From: Corynebacterium sp. KPL1814
Lineage (GTDB): Bacteria > Actinomycetota > Actinomycetes > Mycobacteriales > Mycobacteriaceae
Direction of reading: 5' to 3'
Length of the DNA: 64,000 bases
NCBI RefSeq assembly: GCF_000478175.1
Contig: NZ_KI515774.1
Span: 726,324 to 790,323, forward strand
Made by a program: the position numbers and the translations under genes. Below the pieces are notes generated by a model. The model did no database searches. It saw nothing but the letters and a program-made list of their open reading frames with translations, and was not told where the DNA came from. Of the stretch, positions 10,626 to 19,962 are shown in pieces. How positions within the stretch are numbered: position 1 is the stretch's first letter; each line of letters opens with the position of its first letter.

Positions 10626-11399
10626 TCAGCGAGCGAATTCCGCTGCCGAATAAGCCACTCCCGTCATCCGCGCCTGCCGGATATGGCGCCATAGGCGGAG
10701 GAGCTGCGGGTCGAGGCTGTGATCGTTGATCCTATCCGTGACGGTTTCGATGATCGCGGCAACGCGGTCCGCGCGAGCAAAGAGTTTCGCAGCCCGGGGC
10801 GGGGTGGCCGGTGGCAGGCCGGGTGTGTCATAAAAATCGCTCAGGGTCCCCACCGTGAGCCGGGGATTAGTCAGCGCGGTGGACTGGTAGCCGGTGGCCG
10901 TAATGAGATCGGCGGATTCATCCGTTGCCTTAGTCAACAATGCGTCCGCCTCGCCGGGGCTCAGCCATGCCGGTGAAGGTAGCGGCTGATCCTCGCGGAT
11001 TACCTGCCATGCCGTGTGAGCTCGATGGGGATAGGGGACAAGGACGAGCGAAACTTCCGGATCGTTGGTGCGCACAACGATGGCGCCCGCTGAACTTTGC
11101 GCGGCCGCACGGGCAGATTCTGATCCTGCGGGAAGCGCCGGCGCTTCACCCGGGCCAGATAAAATAAGCCGGAGAAGAGGCTCCCCGCCCGCGCCTGGCT
11201 GAGAAGTGAGCTCCTTCGTTTCGGCGCGCAGCAAGGCGAGCAAATCGATGAAGGGAGATTCATCCAAGCATTCGGGGCGCCCGCCCAGCTCTGTCAGGGC
11301 ATCGAGCAGCTCATCTGTTGTCTCATGTCCCCACAACCACGCGGCTAGCCAGATGGCAGAGTTTTGGAGAGGGGACCACACTTCGGCGCGCATATCCAT
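10626..11399 (-). CDS. Conserved hypothetical protein
   Basis: About 257 residues from the ATG at 11399; an in-frame TTG at 11408 and an ATG at 11393 are alternatives, none with a clear ribosome site. It has no signal peptide or membrane segment. The N-terminal 60 residues are helical and Trp-rich (AIWLAAWLWGHETTDELLDAL). A Pro/Ala-rich middle and a helical C-terminus follow. The gene is convergent with hemH and divergent from the DUF3097 gene. I do not recognise a domain. Confidence 0.7.
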   Translation of the reverse strand: MDMRAEVWSPLQNSAIWLAAWLWGHETTDELLDALTELGGRPECLDESPFIDLLALLRAETKELTSQPGAGGEPLLRLILSGPGEAPALPAGSESARAAAQSSAGAIVVRTNDPEVSLVLVPYPHRAHTAWQVIREDQPLPSPAWLSPGEADALLTKATDESADLITATGYQSTALTNPRLTVGTLSDFYDTPGLPPATPPRAAKLFARADRVAAIIETVTDRINDHSLDPQLLRLWRHIRQARMTGVAYSAAEFAR

Positions 11400-11432
11400 G
11401 GCGAGCAAGTGTAGTAGATAGACTATCGGGTC

Positions 11433-12272
11433 ATGAGTTTAGATCCTTATGGCGGAGATATTTTTGCTGGGCACCGACGCAGCAAGCCCACCCAGTACCC
11501 AGAGGTGCCGGCAGACCCGGGCATGGTGGTAGAAGTGCGCGGTGATGACTTTGTGGGCGCCGTATTAGGCGTGGATAAGACCGTCTTTGGTGAGGTCGTG
11601 CGGCTAGAAGACCGCCACGGCGTCGAGCGAGTATTTAACCTTATTAAAGGCGGGTTCTTAGTAGAAGGTCAGCCGGTGACGCTTACGAGGTACGTGCCCA
11701 AGCAAGCACCCCGCAAATCCAACTCGGGATCTAGGCGGGTAGAAAACGTAGAAGCCAAGGTGGCAGCGCCATCGCGCATTTGGGTCGAAGGCGTCCACGA
11801 TGCCGCCATCGTGGAAAAGGTGTGGGGGCATGACCTGCGCGTAGAAGGCGTGGTCGTGGAATACCTGGAGGGCTTGGACAACCTCGAAGAAAGGCTCGCC
11901 GAATTTCAGCCTGGCCCCGGCCGCCGGGTAGGCGTGCTCGCGGATCACCTGGTCAAAGGGTCGAAAGAAACACGAATGACCGAGTCAGTGGGGGAGCACG
12001 TTCTAGTCACCGGCCATCCTTTTGTTGATATTTGGGCGGCAGTAAAGCCGCAACGGGTAGGCCTGCAAGCATGGCCGGAGGTGCCGCGGGGCGAAGATTG
12101 GAAGACCGGGATTTGTCGCCGCGTGGGTTGGTCCGACCCCTCCGACGGGTGGCGCCACGTGTATAACGCGGTCCATTCTTTCCGGGACCTAGACTCCAGC
12201 CTTATCGGTGCGGTCGAACGGCTCGTGGATTTTGTGACCACGCCAGAGCTGCAGAAATCAGACCTTGTCTAG
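11433..12272 (+). CDS. DUF3097 family protein
   Basis: A 279-residue actinobacterial protein of unknown function. The N-terminal part (about 1-100) looks like a small beta-barrel domain with a basic linker. The central segment RIWVEGVHDAAIVEKVWG, followed by acidic residues, resembles a TOPRIM fold as in RNase M5 or primases. That comparison is mine and needs a profile search. TAGACT 8 bases before the ATG suggests a promoter with almost no leader, divergent from the preceding gene. Confidence 0.8.
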   Translation: MSLDPYGGDIFAGHRRSKPTQYPEVPADPGMVVEVRGDDFVGAVLGVDKTVFGEVVRLEDRHGVERVFNLIKGGFLVEGQPVTLTRYVPKQAPRKSNSGSRRVENVEAKVAAPSRIWVEGVHDAAIVEKVWGHDLRVEGVVVEYLEGLDNLEERLAEFQPGPGRRVGVLADHLVKGSKETRMTESVGEHVLVTGHPFVDIWAAVKPQRVGLQAWPEVPRGEDWKTGICRRVGWSDPSDGWRHVYNAVHSFRDLDSSLIGAVERLVDFVTTPELQKSDLV

Positions 12273-12298
12273 GCTCCAATAAGCGGTGCTTTCCGGGC

Positions 12299-12871
12299 TT
12301 AGGCTAAATTGGCGCGTTCAATGAGGTTGACCGCCAATTGCCATCCGGCCATCTCGGCGCTCCAGCCCGCAGCCTGCAGCCTTTGGGACATCGCCTGTTT
12401 GGAAATGCCCAATTCTTCCGCGGCCTCATTTTGATTGAGCCCCGCCCTTACGAGCGAAGTCGCCTCGCGGCCCTCGATGGTGCGCTTATTAAGGACATAT
12501 CCAATGAGCGCAAAGGCCGCGGCGATATCGCTTGCCTCTGCGGAACGGCCGCGCTTATTGAGCTTGGTATAGACCTGCCCCATGCGCGCGGAATTTTTGA
12601 GCGCCGCGGTAGCCACGTGGCGCGCGCTTTCCTCGTCTGCCTGGTTGCCGGGGCTGATGCCGATGCCGATGGCCCAGTCGCCATCGGCAAGCAAGGCCAT
12701 GACAACCTCACACACTGCGGTGGCGGAATCGACAACGGCGCAAATATCCTCCACACCAAGGACGTGAAACTCGCCGACGCCCTCGAGAGTGGATAGCGCG
12801 GCGGCCGAGCGCTGCACGAGCTCAGCGCGGCGCACGGAACGCCCACGGTAGCGGGCATGGACAGCGAGCAC
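12299..12871 (-). CDS. Helix-turn-helix protein of unknown role
   Basis: A 190-residue protein with GTG start at 12871 preceded by AAGGAGG at 6 bases. The C-terminal half contains a clear HTH (about 140-170, LNQNEAAEELGISKQAMSQRL) like those of sigma-type or MarR-like regulators. The N-terminal part (EGVGEFHVLGVEDICAVVDS and ADGDWAIGIGIS) resembles the sensor half of SatD-type proteins, though I am unsure of this. It could be a transcriptional regulator; no target is obvious. It is followed by the convergent DUF3097 gene. Confidence 0.65.
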   Translation of the reverse strand: MLAVHARYRGRSVRRAELVQRSAAALSTLEGVGEFHVLGVEDICAVVDSATAVCEVVMALLADGDWAIGIGISPGNQADEESARHVATAALKNSARMGQVYTKLNKRGRSAEASDIAAAFALIGYVLNKRTIEGREATSLVRAGLNQNEAAEELGISKQAMSQRLQAAGWSAEMAGWQLAVNLIERANLA

Positions 12872-12900
12872 GAGGTTCCTCCTTCATCGCGAGCAGTTCG

Positions 12901-13641
12901 TTACAGTCTACCGCTTAACCTTGACTGGACGGGAGTCGGCAGGCGCGAATCGAGAACAAGCCCGCCTATGCCGGCGAGGGCAAAGACGATAAAGGCAGCG
13001 ATAATTCCGGGACTGGCCGTGCCAGTAAGGGCATCGCCGAAAAAGACGCCAATGACCGTGGTAGGAATCGAGCCGAACAACGTAGCTACCGTAAAGTGCG
13101 AAACGCTGATGGGGGTAAGCGCAGCGACATAGTTGAGAAGGCTGAAGGGCACTCCCGCGACCATGCGCAGGGAAGCGATGGCCAGCCAACCGCGCCGCTC
13201 GAGGTGGGCATTGATGGTATAAACCGCAGGATGAGCAAGGTGCGGCCTAATCCAGTCTCCGAGCAGGCTGCGCACAATCAGCAGCGATAATACGGCCGAG
13301 ATGGTGAGCGCGAATAGCGAGATAGCAAGACCCCGCCAAGGGCCGAAAAGGATGCCAGCTGCAATCGTCCAGATGGTCCGGGGTAGGGGAAATTGCGTAA
13401 ATATGACATAACCTAGCGTGAAGGCAACCGGAAACCACGCGCCAAGGCGGGCAGCGGCGGCCCGCATCTGGGAGAGATCGGGAATATCGAGCCAGATAAA
13501 AAGCGCAACTCCAGCAAGTGCGAGCGCGATGATGAGGCTCCAGCGTCGCGGTGACCACGCGCGGATTGAGCCCCAAGCAGAGTGGATGAGTTGAACGCAG
13601 AAGCTACCAAAGCTGCGTATCCAATCCCGGAAAGTGGTCAT
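12901..13641 (-). CDS. TVP38/TMEM64 (VTT-domain) membrane protein
   Basis: A 246-residue polytopic protein of the SNARE-associated/DedA-like superfamily. The conserved core runs from GYVIFTQFPLPRTIWT through AGILFGPWRG to ERRGWLAIASLRMVAGVPFSL. Such proteins are linked to lipid scrambling or export; the substrate here is unknown. Start ATG 13641 is chosen because the frame upstream to 13770 runs into the tRNA gene and its terminator. Confidence 0.85.
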   Translation of the reverse strand: MTTFRDWIRSFGSFCVQLIHSAWGSIRAWSPRRWSLIIALALAGVALFIWLDIPDLSQMRAAAARLGAWFPVAFTLGYVIFTQFPLPRTIWTIAAGILFGPWRGLAISLFALTISAVLSLLIVRSLLGDWIRPHLAHPAVYTINAHLERRGWLAIASLRMVAGVPFSLLNYVAALTPISVSHFTVATLFGSIPTTVIGVFFGDALTGTASPGIIAAFIVFALAGIGGLVLDSRLPTPVQSRLSGRL

Positions 13642-13695
13642 GCGTTTGTATCGTAGTCGGCTGGGCCGGGCTGATAGAAAAGAGCTGTACTCATA

Positions 13696-13733
13696 GAAAA
13701 ATCTCGAGACACCATAGGAACGATGTCTCGAGA
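13696..13733 (-). terminator. Terminator of tRNA-Leu
   Basis: TCTCGAGACA (13702-13711) pairs with TGTCTCGAGA (13724-13733), followed on the minus strand by a TTTTT run. It lies about 10 bases beyond the tRNA 3' end. Confidence 0.85.
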
Positions 13734-13743
13734 CTTCACGATG

Positions 13744-13829
13744 TGCCCGGAGGGGGACTTGAACCCCCACGTCCGTTAATAGGACACTAGCACCTCAAGC
13801 TAGCGCGTCTGCCATTCCGCCACCCGGGC
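13744..13829 (-). tRNA. tRNA-Leu (anticodon GAG)
   Basis: An 86-nt class II tRNA. The acceptor stem is GCCCGGG/TCCGGGC with one G-U pair and discriminator A. The anticodon stem CTAGC/GCTAG encloses loop TTGAGGT, giving anticodon GAG, which reads CUC/CUU. The long variable arm pairs GTCC-tattaac-GGAC, as expected for Leu, and the T-loop is GTTCAAGTC. CCA is not encoded. Confidence 0.95.
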
Positions 13830-14068
13830 AGGGTGTTTGCAACCTCTCGGTTGGGCACCCCGAAACTTTATCGTGTTCCGCTATTGGAATACAAATCGCC
13901 AGGTAAATCCTCATAAAACGGACGATCTCAAGGCGGTGAAAATACATCCTTGTAACTTGGGTAGCCGTAGCGCGAAAGCAGGAACGCGGTACGAAACCAG
14001 CCGCCTAGTGGAGGGTTAGTGGGGAGGGACATCGACAAGCGCGTGTGATCTGCGGTACAAAGGGGTAC

Positions 14069-14608
14069 ATGACTTCTTATGCAGATGACACTCGATTCCC
14101 CGGACCTGACCCATACGCCCCGCTGCGCGATCTCCCCAGCTTCGGGCTGTCTTCTACCGACTTGGTAGAAGGCGATGAGATCCCAGAAAAGCACCGCGCG
14201 CCGGAAAGCGTGTCCCCGCAGCTGGCATGGTCCGGGCTGCCGGAGGGAACCAAGTCTTTGGCCGTCACCTGCTTTGACCCGGATGCACCGACTGCCTCCG
14301 GTTTCTGGCACTGGGCCGCCTTTAATATCCCCACCGATGTCTCCGAGCTGCCCACCAATGCCGGTGCGGCAGAGGACCTTGGCATCGACGGTGTTATCAG
14401 CCTGCGCAATGATTCCGGCAACCGTACCCACTTTGGTGCTAATCCGCCGGCCGGCCACGCGCCGCACCGCTACCTCTACGCGGTCCACGCCGTAGACGTA
14501 GAAACCCTCGACATTGATCCAGATTCTTCCCCGACCGTCCTCGGCTTCAACCTGCACTTCCACGCGCTGGGCCGGGCAATCCTTTGGGGTTGGTACGAGG
14601 CCAAGTAA
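14069..14608 (+). CDS. YbhB/YbcL family PEBP-like protein
   Basis: A 179-residue cytosolic protein of the phosphatidylethanolamine-binding / Raf-kinase-inhibitor-like family. The family signature is seen in CFDPDAPTASGFWHWAAFNIP, with the anion-binding pocket Asp and His. The C-terminal HAPHRYLYAVHAVD is the second conserved block. Bacterial roles are uncertain. Start ATG 14069 has AAGGGG upstream. The stop overlaps the next ATG (TAATG), so the two genes are coupled. Confidence 0.9.
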   Translation: MTSYADDTRFPGPDPYAPLRDLPSFGLSSTDLVEGDEIPEKHRAPESVSPQLAWSGLPEGTKSLAVTCFDPDAPTASGFWHWAAFNIPTDVSELPTNAGAAEDLGIDGVISLRNDSGNRTHFGANPPAGHAPHRYLYAVHAVDVETLDIDPDSSPTVLGFNLHFHALGRAILWGWYEAK

Positions 14609-15000
14609 TGGCGAGTTCCGCTCCTAAAAATCCAGTGACCCCACCCGCAGCGCTGCGGGTGGGCGGCGCTTTTTTGGTCGTCGCTTTTGTGCTGGTGCTT
14701 TTCGCCCTCATCTCCGTTTTTAGCGATGGATGGGGCGCACCCTTTGTCTGGACCTACAGCAACCTCGCGATCATCATCGCTGCGGTGATGGTGGGTGCAT
14801 TCAGCACGATGAGCAAGGAGCATGCCGGCAGCCGCGCGCAGATCATCGCCCTGGCAGTGGCGGTGGCGTTGATCATTGCTAGCCGCTTTCTGCCGCAGCA
14901 CGATTTGCTGATTCAGCAGCAGTATTGGTTGCTCTTTTATGCCGGCATGTCTGCCATCTGCGCCTTGATTTTGCGGCGCAGCGTCATGGCGACCTCTTAA
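14608..15000 (+). CDS. Small four-helix membrane protein, unknown function
   Basis: A 130-residue protein beginning at ATG 14608 inside the previous stop. It has four hydrophobic segments (about 16-40, 51-70, 78-96 and 106-124) and short hydrophilic ends. I recognise no family motif. Coupling to the PEBP gene and a strong terminator afterwards define a two-gene operon. Confidence 0.75.
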   Translation: MASSAPKNPVTPPAALRVGGAFLVVAFVLVLFALISVFSDGWGAPFVWTYSNLAIIIAAVMVGAFSTMSKEHAGSRAQIIALAVAVALIIASRFLPQHDLLIQQQYWLLFYAGMSAICALILRRSVMATS

Positions 15001-15017
15001 GCGGTCCCTAAAACAAG

Positions 15018-15053
15018 CAATGCCACGTGTTTCTACACGTGGCATTTTCTTTA
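15018..15053. terminator. Strong, probably bidirectional terminator
   Basis: ATGCCACGTGT (15020-15030), loop TTCT, ACACGTGGCAT (15035-15045), then TTTTCTTT. The opposite strand also has a T-rich run after the stem, so it can serve pyrD, which converges from the right. Confidence 0.9.
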
Positions 15054-15065
15054 TCTAATGAGCTG

Positions 15066-16181
15066 CTAGTTTATTGCCGTCCACGGCAGGTTGGAGCCTA
15101 CTGCCTCAGAGATATTGCTTAGGCCGTGGGCGCGAATCTGCTTGGCGATTCCCCTGTGAATGTCCCGAATCCAGTCCGGCCCGCCGTAGATGAGCCCGGT
15201 ATAGCCCTGGAGGAGGCTGGCACCGGCGGCAATCCGCTCCCACGCCTGTTCTGGGGTGGTAATGCCACCGACGGAAATAAGGACAAGCTGCGAGCCCACG
15301 CGCGCGTTAAGGCGGCGGAGTACCTCTAAGGAGCGCTCGGCCACCGGTGGGCCGGAAATGCCACCGGCACCAAGGGCTTCTACCTCCGCGCGGGGAGTGT
15401 TAAGCCCCTCGCGGGAGATGGTGGTATTGGTGGCGACGATGCCGGTAAGGCCCAGTTCGACTGCGAGATCGGCGACGGCATCGACATCGGCATCCGAAAG
15501 GTCCGGCGCGATTTTTACCATGACGGGGACATCGGTGGATTCTTGCACGGCGCGCAGGATGGGGCGCAGCGATTCGACCGCCTGCAGGTCACGCAACCCC
15601 GGAGTATTGGGGGAGGAGACATTAACCACCAGGTAGTCCGCCAGACCGCCTAAGACGGACGCGGAGCGGCGGTAATCATCCACGGCGCGTTCGGCCGGGG
15701 TGACCTTGGTTTTGCCGATATTAATCCCGATGACGTCGTTGTACCGGCGCTTGCGCAGGTTCTCTGCCACGGCGGCCGCACCCTCATTATTAAAACCCAT
15801 CCGGTTTAAGATGGCGGCATCTTCTTTGAGGCGGAAGAGGCGGGGAGTCGGGTTTCCCGGCTGCGCCTGTGCCGTGACGGTGCCCAGTTCGGCGTAGCCG
15901 AAACCAAGGGGAGACCAGGCATCGGCGGCCGCGGCGTTCTTATCAAAACCGGCCGCAAGGCCGAGCGGGCGCGGGAAGGTGATCCCGCACACGTCTTGTT
16001 TCAAGATTGGATTGTTGACCGGCAGGACGCGGCCAAGCACCCGATTGGCGGGACCTGCCACGTGCAGGCCGTGCAGCCCGGAATTGATAATGCCGTGGAT
16101 GCGCTCGGGGCTGAGGCGAAACATCCCGCGCAGCGCCAGCTGATAGGCGCCTTTGCGCAGCGAATCGAAGGTCGAAACCAT
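15066..16181 (-). CDS. pyrD: Dihydroorotate dehydrogenase (quinone), class 2
   Basis: A 371-residue membrane-associated FMN enzyme that oxidises dihydroorotate to orotate with quinone in pyrimidine synthesis. The length and N-terminal amphipathic helix are typical of class 2. The active-site block [14 protein letters not shown] carries the catalytic serine, and IGINIGKTK and [16 protein letters not shown] bind FMN. It starts 3 bases after the stop of the upstream lipoprotein gene, so they form an operon. Confidence 0.96.
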   Translation of the reverse strand: MVSTFDSLRKGAYQLALRGMFRLSPERIHGIINSGLHGLHVAGPANRVLGRVLPVNNPILKQDVCGITFPRPLGLAAGFDKNAAAADAWSPLGFGYAELGTVTAQAQPGNPTPRLFRLKEDAAILNRMGFNNEGAAAVAENLRKRRYNDVIGINIGKTKVTPAERAVDDYRRSASVLGGLADYLVVNVSSPNTPGLRDLQAVESLRPILRAVQESTDVPVMVKIAPDLSDADVDAVADLAVELGLTGIVATNTTISREGLNTPRAEVEALGAGGISGPPVAERSLEVLRRLNARVGSQLVLISVGGITTPEQAWERIAAGASLLQGYTGLIYGGPDWIRDIHRGIAKQIRAHGLSNISEAVGSNLPWTAIN

Positions 16182-16184
16182 GGA

Positions 16185-17237
16185 TTAAGACTCCTTTGCC
16201 TTTGTCAGGTGTGGATCCGCCACGAACTGCAGCCCCTGGCCGGATGCGGAGGCAAGCACGATGGTGCCATTGGATAGGGCGGTTATATTTTGGGCATCGG
16301 CAAGCGTGGCAATCTCGCCGCGGGATTCGGGAACGCCCTTGTCAATGGAATAGGCGTGCGCGATGTTGTTATCGGTGGTGGTAACCCACGCGAGCTCGCG
16401 CGAATCATCCCAGGCCACCGCCCAGGGGGTGCCGTCTACCACGCCGTATTGGTGCAGGCGGATGACGTCATCGGAGGTATAGACCGCGATCCGGTCGCCC
16501 TCGGTATCGGAGGCGAGCACGACGCCGTTGTCACCTACCGCGATTTGGCCGACACCCTGGCCAGCGCGCAACCGCCCGCCGGCGCGATCGTTGGGCCAAT
16601 CGATGTTTTGGATGGTGGAATCCGAACGTTGAATACGCACAATCCCGTCGTCGCCGTCCGCGTTGGGAACGGCGAGCATCTGGTCCGAGCCGGCCTCGAC
16701 GGAGATTTCGCCGTCCCGCGTGCCATCCTTGTACCGGCCGACCACAGCGGAGTCGTCAGCGGTGACAAAGACCTCGCCGGTCGAAATCTGGGTAGCGGCG
16801 GTGACCTGGAAGTCCTCATCCATGTTGATTTCTTCCGGTGATTCCGGCGCAGAAGGATCGATGAGCAGGACCTTATCCGGGCAGGCCAAGACGAATCCAG
16901 ATTCGGAGGAACTTAAATCGCCGCAGGTAGAATCGATATCGATGCTCTTGGCCTTCTTAGCAGCAAAGTCATCCTGGCTGCCAATGCGCACCTGGTCCGC
17001 GGTGCGAACAGCAATCGTATCTTTCACCGCGTCCAGATCCGTGATGTCTTCATCGAAGTCGATGACCGTGCCGGCTGGATCGGTGTCGCTCGGAGAAGCA
17101 GCCGGGGTGGCATTGCCCTTTACTGCGGTTTCGGGATCACCGCCTACGCCCACGGTGGAATCGCAGGCGGCCAGCGTAGCAGTGGAGAGTGCTAGCAAGC
17201 TGGATAGTACGAGTGTGGAGCGGGATCGTGATTTCAC
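16185..17237 (-). CDS. Putative lipoprotein, beta-propeller-like
   Basis: A 350-residue exported protein with GTG start at 17237. The signal peptide ends in lipobox LAAC with acylated Cys25. The rest is Asp/Ser-rich with repeating short beta segments (for example IAVYTSDDVIRLHQYG and WVTTTDNNIAHAYSID), suggesting a beta-propeller. The function is unknown. It is divergent from uppP and directly upstream of pyrD. Confidence 0.8.
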   Translation of the reverse strand: MKSRSRSTLVLSSLLALSTATLAACDSTVGVGGDPETAVKGNATPAASPSDTDPAGTVIDFDEDITDLDAVKDTIAVRTADQVRIGSQDDFAAKKAKSIDIDSTCGDLSSSESGFVLACPDKVLLIDPSAPESPEEINMDEDFQVTAATQISTGEVFVTADDSAVVGRYKDGTRDGEISVEAGSDQMLAVPNADGDDGIVRIQRSDSTIQNIDWPNDRAGGRLRAGQGVGQIAVGDNGVVLASDTEGDRIAVYTSDDVIRLHQYGVVDGTPWAVAWDDSRELAWVTTTDNNIAHAYSIDKGVPESRGEIATLADAQNITALSNGTIVLASASGQGLQFVADPHLTKAKES

Positions 17238-17303
17238 GGATACTTATCCTAACAGCGCGCGTTGCGATTTCCCGAAGCCGTGCGCGGCGGTAGTGTATGG
17301 CGG

Positions 17304-18158
17304 GTGATTTCTGATACCGCGACCGAAGCAGTTTCTTGGGCACAAGTTATCGTTTTATCCATTGTGCAGGGGCTTACGGAGTTTCTCCCGGTAAGCTCCT
17401 CTGGGCACCTGCGCATTGTTTCCGAGCTCTTTTGGGGCAACGATGCCGGTGCTTCCTTTACGGCCGTCATCCAGCTCGGCACCGAGCTTGCCGTGCTGGT
17501 CTATTTCGCCCCAATGATTTGGCAAATCCTCTCCGGATGGCTCCGCGGGTGGACCAACCCCGCCTCGCGCGGGCAGGACTGGCGCATGGGCTGGATGGTC
17601 ATCGCCGGTTCCATTCCCATCGGCGTTATTGGGTTGGTTTTTGAAGATGCCATCCGCGGGGCGCTGCGCAACCTGTGGATCACCGCTGCGATGCTGATCC
17701 TTTTCTCCTTCGTCTTCATCGCCGCCGAGCGCGTGGGCTCCAAAAAGCGCGGTTTTGAGGAGCTGACGATGAAAGATGCCATCATCATGGGCCTGTGCCA
17801 GTGCCTGGCGCTGATCCCTGGCGTTTCGCGTTCGGGCGGCACCATTTCCGGTGGTCTTTTCTTGGGCCTCGACCGCGAGGTGGCCACGCGCTTTAGCTTC
17901 CTCCTGGCCATTCCGGCGGTGCTGGCGTCGGGGCTTTTTTCGCTTCCCGATGCCTTCGCGCCCGAAGCCGGCCAAGCCGCGTCCGGCATGCAGCTGCTCG
18001 TGGGCACCGGTATCGCTTTTGGCTTGGGCTACGCCTCGATTGCGTGGTTGTTGAACTTCGTGGGCAACCACTCCTTTGCATGGTTCGCGGCCTACCGCAT
18101 CCCAGTGGGCATCCTCGTGATGATTCTGCTGGCCTTGGGGGTCCTACAGCCCATTTAA
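17304..18158 (+). CDS. uppP: Undecaprenyl-diphosphatase UppP/BacA
   Basis: A 284-residue integral membrane enzyme that recycles undecaprenyl pyrophosphate for peptidoglycan and arabinogalactan synthesis and confers bacitracin resistance. Family motifs are [15 protein letters not shown] near the N-terminus and [18 protein letters not shown] in the middle. GTG 17304 is chosen because TAGTGT ends exactly 7 bases before it (leaderless); the frame upstream to 17262 lacks support. It is followed by mshC, as in the mycobacterial neighbourhood. Confidence 0.95.
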   Translation: MISDTATEAVSWAQVIVLSIVQGLTEFLPVSSSGHLRIVSELFWGNDAGASFTAVIQLGTELAVLVYFAPMIWQILSGWLRGWTNPASRGQDWRMGWMVIAGSIPIGVIGLVFEDAIRGALRNLWITAAMLILFSFVFIAAERVGSKKRGFEELTMKDAIIMGLCQCLALIPGVSRSGGTISGGLFLGLDREVATRFSFLLAIPAVLASGLFSLPDAFAPEAGQAASGMQLLVGTGIAFGLGYASIAWLLNFVGNHSFAWFAAYRIPVGILVMILLALGVLQPI

Positions 18159-18191
18159 ATCGCCCCATAAGTTCGCGTTAGGATAGGTGCC

Positions 18192-19430
18192 ATGCATTCT
18201 TGGCCAACACCTACTTATAGTCGCATCCCAGGCGATGCGGCGCAGCTCTATCTCTACGACTCCGCGAATCAAACCAAGGCCCCCGTGCAGGTAAAGGGGG
18301 ATACCGCCACCATGTACGTGTGCGGCATTACCCCGTATGATTCGACCCACTTGGGCCACGCAGCCACCTACCTCACCTTCGACCTGATCTACCGGCAGTT
18401 CCTGGACGCTGGCAAGAAGGTCAATTACGCGCAAAATATCACCGACGTCGATGACCCACTCTTTGAGCGCGCGGAGCGCGACGGCGTTGATTGGCGCGAA
18501 CTCGGCACCTCCCAGATCGACCTTTTCCGCTCCGATATGGAACTTTTATCGGTCATCCCGCCGCAGCACTTCATCGGCGCCATGGAAGCAGTCGATGAGA
18601 TCGTGGACATGGTGCAAAAACTATTGGATAACGGCGCCGCTTACGTGGTCGATGACCCGGAGTACCCCGATGTGTATGCCTCCATCGATGCCACCGAGGA
18701 ATTTGGCTACGAATCCAATTACTCGATGGAACAGATGCAGGAATTTTTTGCCGAGCGCGGCGGCGACCCCGACCGCCCGGGCAAGAAGCACCCCATGGAT
18801 GCCCTGATTTGGCGCGCCCACCGCGAAGGCGAACCGGCGTGGGAGTCTCCCTTCGGTCCCGGACGCCCCGGCTGGCACATCGAGTGCTCTGCTATCGCCA
18901 CCAATTACTTGGGCAGCACCTTTGATATCCAAGGCGGCGGCAGCGATCTGAAGTTCCCGCACCATGAATTCTCCGCCGCGCATGCAGAGGCCGCCTTGGG
19001 CGTAGACCGCATGGCGCAGTTCTACGTCCACACGGGAATGATCGGCCTCGACGGCGTGAAAATGTCCAAGTCCCTGGGCAACCTGGTCTTCGTCCACAAG
19101 CTCGTGGAGCAAGGCGAAGATCCCTCCGCCATCCGCCTTGGCGTATTCTCCGGCCACTACCGCGCTGAGCGGGGCTGGTCCGATGAGGTGCTCGACCAAG
19201 CCAAGACCCGCCTGGCCATGTGGCGCTCTGCCCTGGAAAGCCCTGGGTCCCTGTCGGCTGCGGAAGGTGCGGTAGCGGGGCTTCGCCAAGCGCTTGCCGA
19301 TGACCTCGATACCCCCACCGCGCTGCGCGTCATCGACGATTGGGCAGGCAGTAACCGGGGTGAAGACGAGGAAGGTGCTGCGGAGTTAGTGCGTACAGCA
19401 CTTAATTCGCTGCTCGGCGTGCAGGCCTAG
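18192..19430 (+). CDS. mshC: Cysteine:GlcN-Ins ligase MshC (mycothiol biosynthesis)
   Basis: A 412-residue paralogue of cysteinyl-tRNA synthetase. It joins cysteine to GlcN-inositol with ATP, the penultimate step of mycothiol synthesis. The HIGH-type motif is HLGHA, the KMSKS motif is intact (KMSKSLGN), and Cys in [12 protein letters not shown] is a zinc ligand. It is shorter than CysS and lacks the tRNA anticodon domain. TAGGAT lies 7 bases before the ATG, giving a leaderless mRNA. Confidence 0.95.
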   Translation: MHSWPTPTYSRIPGDAAQLYLYDSANQTKAPVQVKGDTATMYVCGITPYDSTHLGHAATYLTFDLIYRQFLDAGKKVNYAQNITDVDDPLFERAERDGVDWRELGTSQIDLFRSDMELLSVIPPQHFIGAMEAVDEIVDMVQKLLDNGAAYVVDDPEYPDVYASIDATEEFGYESNYSMEQMQEFFAERGGDPDRPGKKHPMDALIWRAHREGEPAWESPFGPGRPGWHIECSAIATNYLGSTFDIQGGGSDLKFPHHEFSAAHAEAALGVDRMAQFYVHTGMIGLDGVKMSKSLGNLVFVHKLVEQGEDPSAIRLGVFSGHYRAERGWSDEVLDQAKTRLAMWRSALESPGSLSAAEGAVAGLRQALADDLDTPTALRVIDDWAGSNRGEDEEGAAELVRTALNSLLGVQA

Positions 19431-19454
19431 CCAACTTAGGGCAATATCGACAGC

Positions 19455-19838
19455 ATGAGCATTCGCGCAGATTTCCAACCCACCGTTGATGAGTTCATTG
19501 CTGATCTTAAGTCCTTCGCCACCGGCGATTACCTCAAGGACGAGGAAAAAGAATTCTGGGAGGCACCGTTTAACGCGGCGGTCCTACCAGAACTCAAAGG
19601 CCACCTCGAGCAGATGTTGGATGGGTTGGACGGGCTGCCGGACGATCCTGATGGCGGCCAGCTCGCCGCGGTGCTGAATAAGACCGTGCAAAAACTCGCC
19701 ACCTTCAATCGCAAGCAACACGATGCGGTGGTGGAGCCGGAGGAAAAGGAAGAAATCGCCGAGCTGATGTACAACGCCTCCGCGGCTACCGGCGCCGATG
19801 ATGAGGCGCTGTCACAGATCCCAGAGTTGGACTTCTAG
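19455..19838 (+). CDS. Small acidic conserved protein, unknown function
   Basis: A 127-residue, strongly acidic, helical protein without signal or membrane segment. It lies 24 bases downstream of mshC on the same strand. I recognise no domain. Its helical heptads (LNKTVQKLATFNRKQHDAV) could form a small bundle. Confidence 0.7.
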   Translation: MSIRADFQPTVDEFIADLKSFATGDYLKDEEKEFWEAPFNAAVLPELKGHLEQMLDGLDGLPDDPDGGQLAAVLNKTVQKLATFNRKQHDAVVEPEEKEEIAELMYNASAATGADDEALSQIPELDF

Positions 19839-19962
19839 GCCCCTTTACGGCGCCAGCCCGCCGTGGATAGATTCCTAAGGTGAAGTTGATTGATCACCGC
19901 GCAGCGCGAATATCCCCCTCGTTGAGCCGTAGTTCTATGCCGGAATAGCCGGTGGAGTGTGT

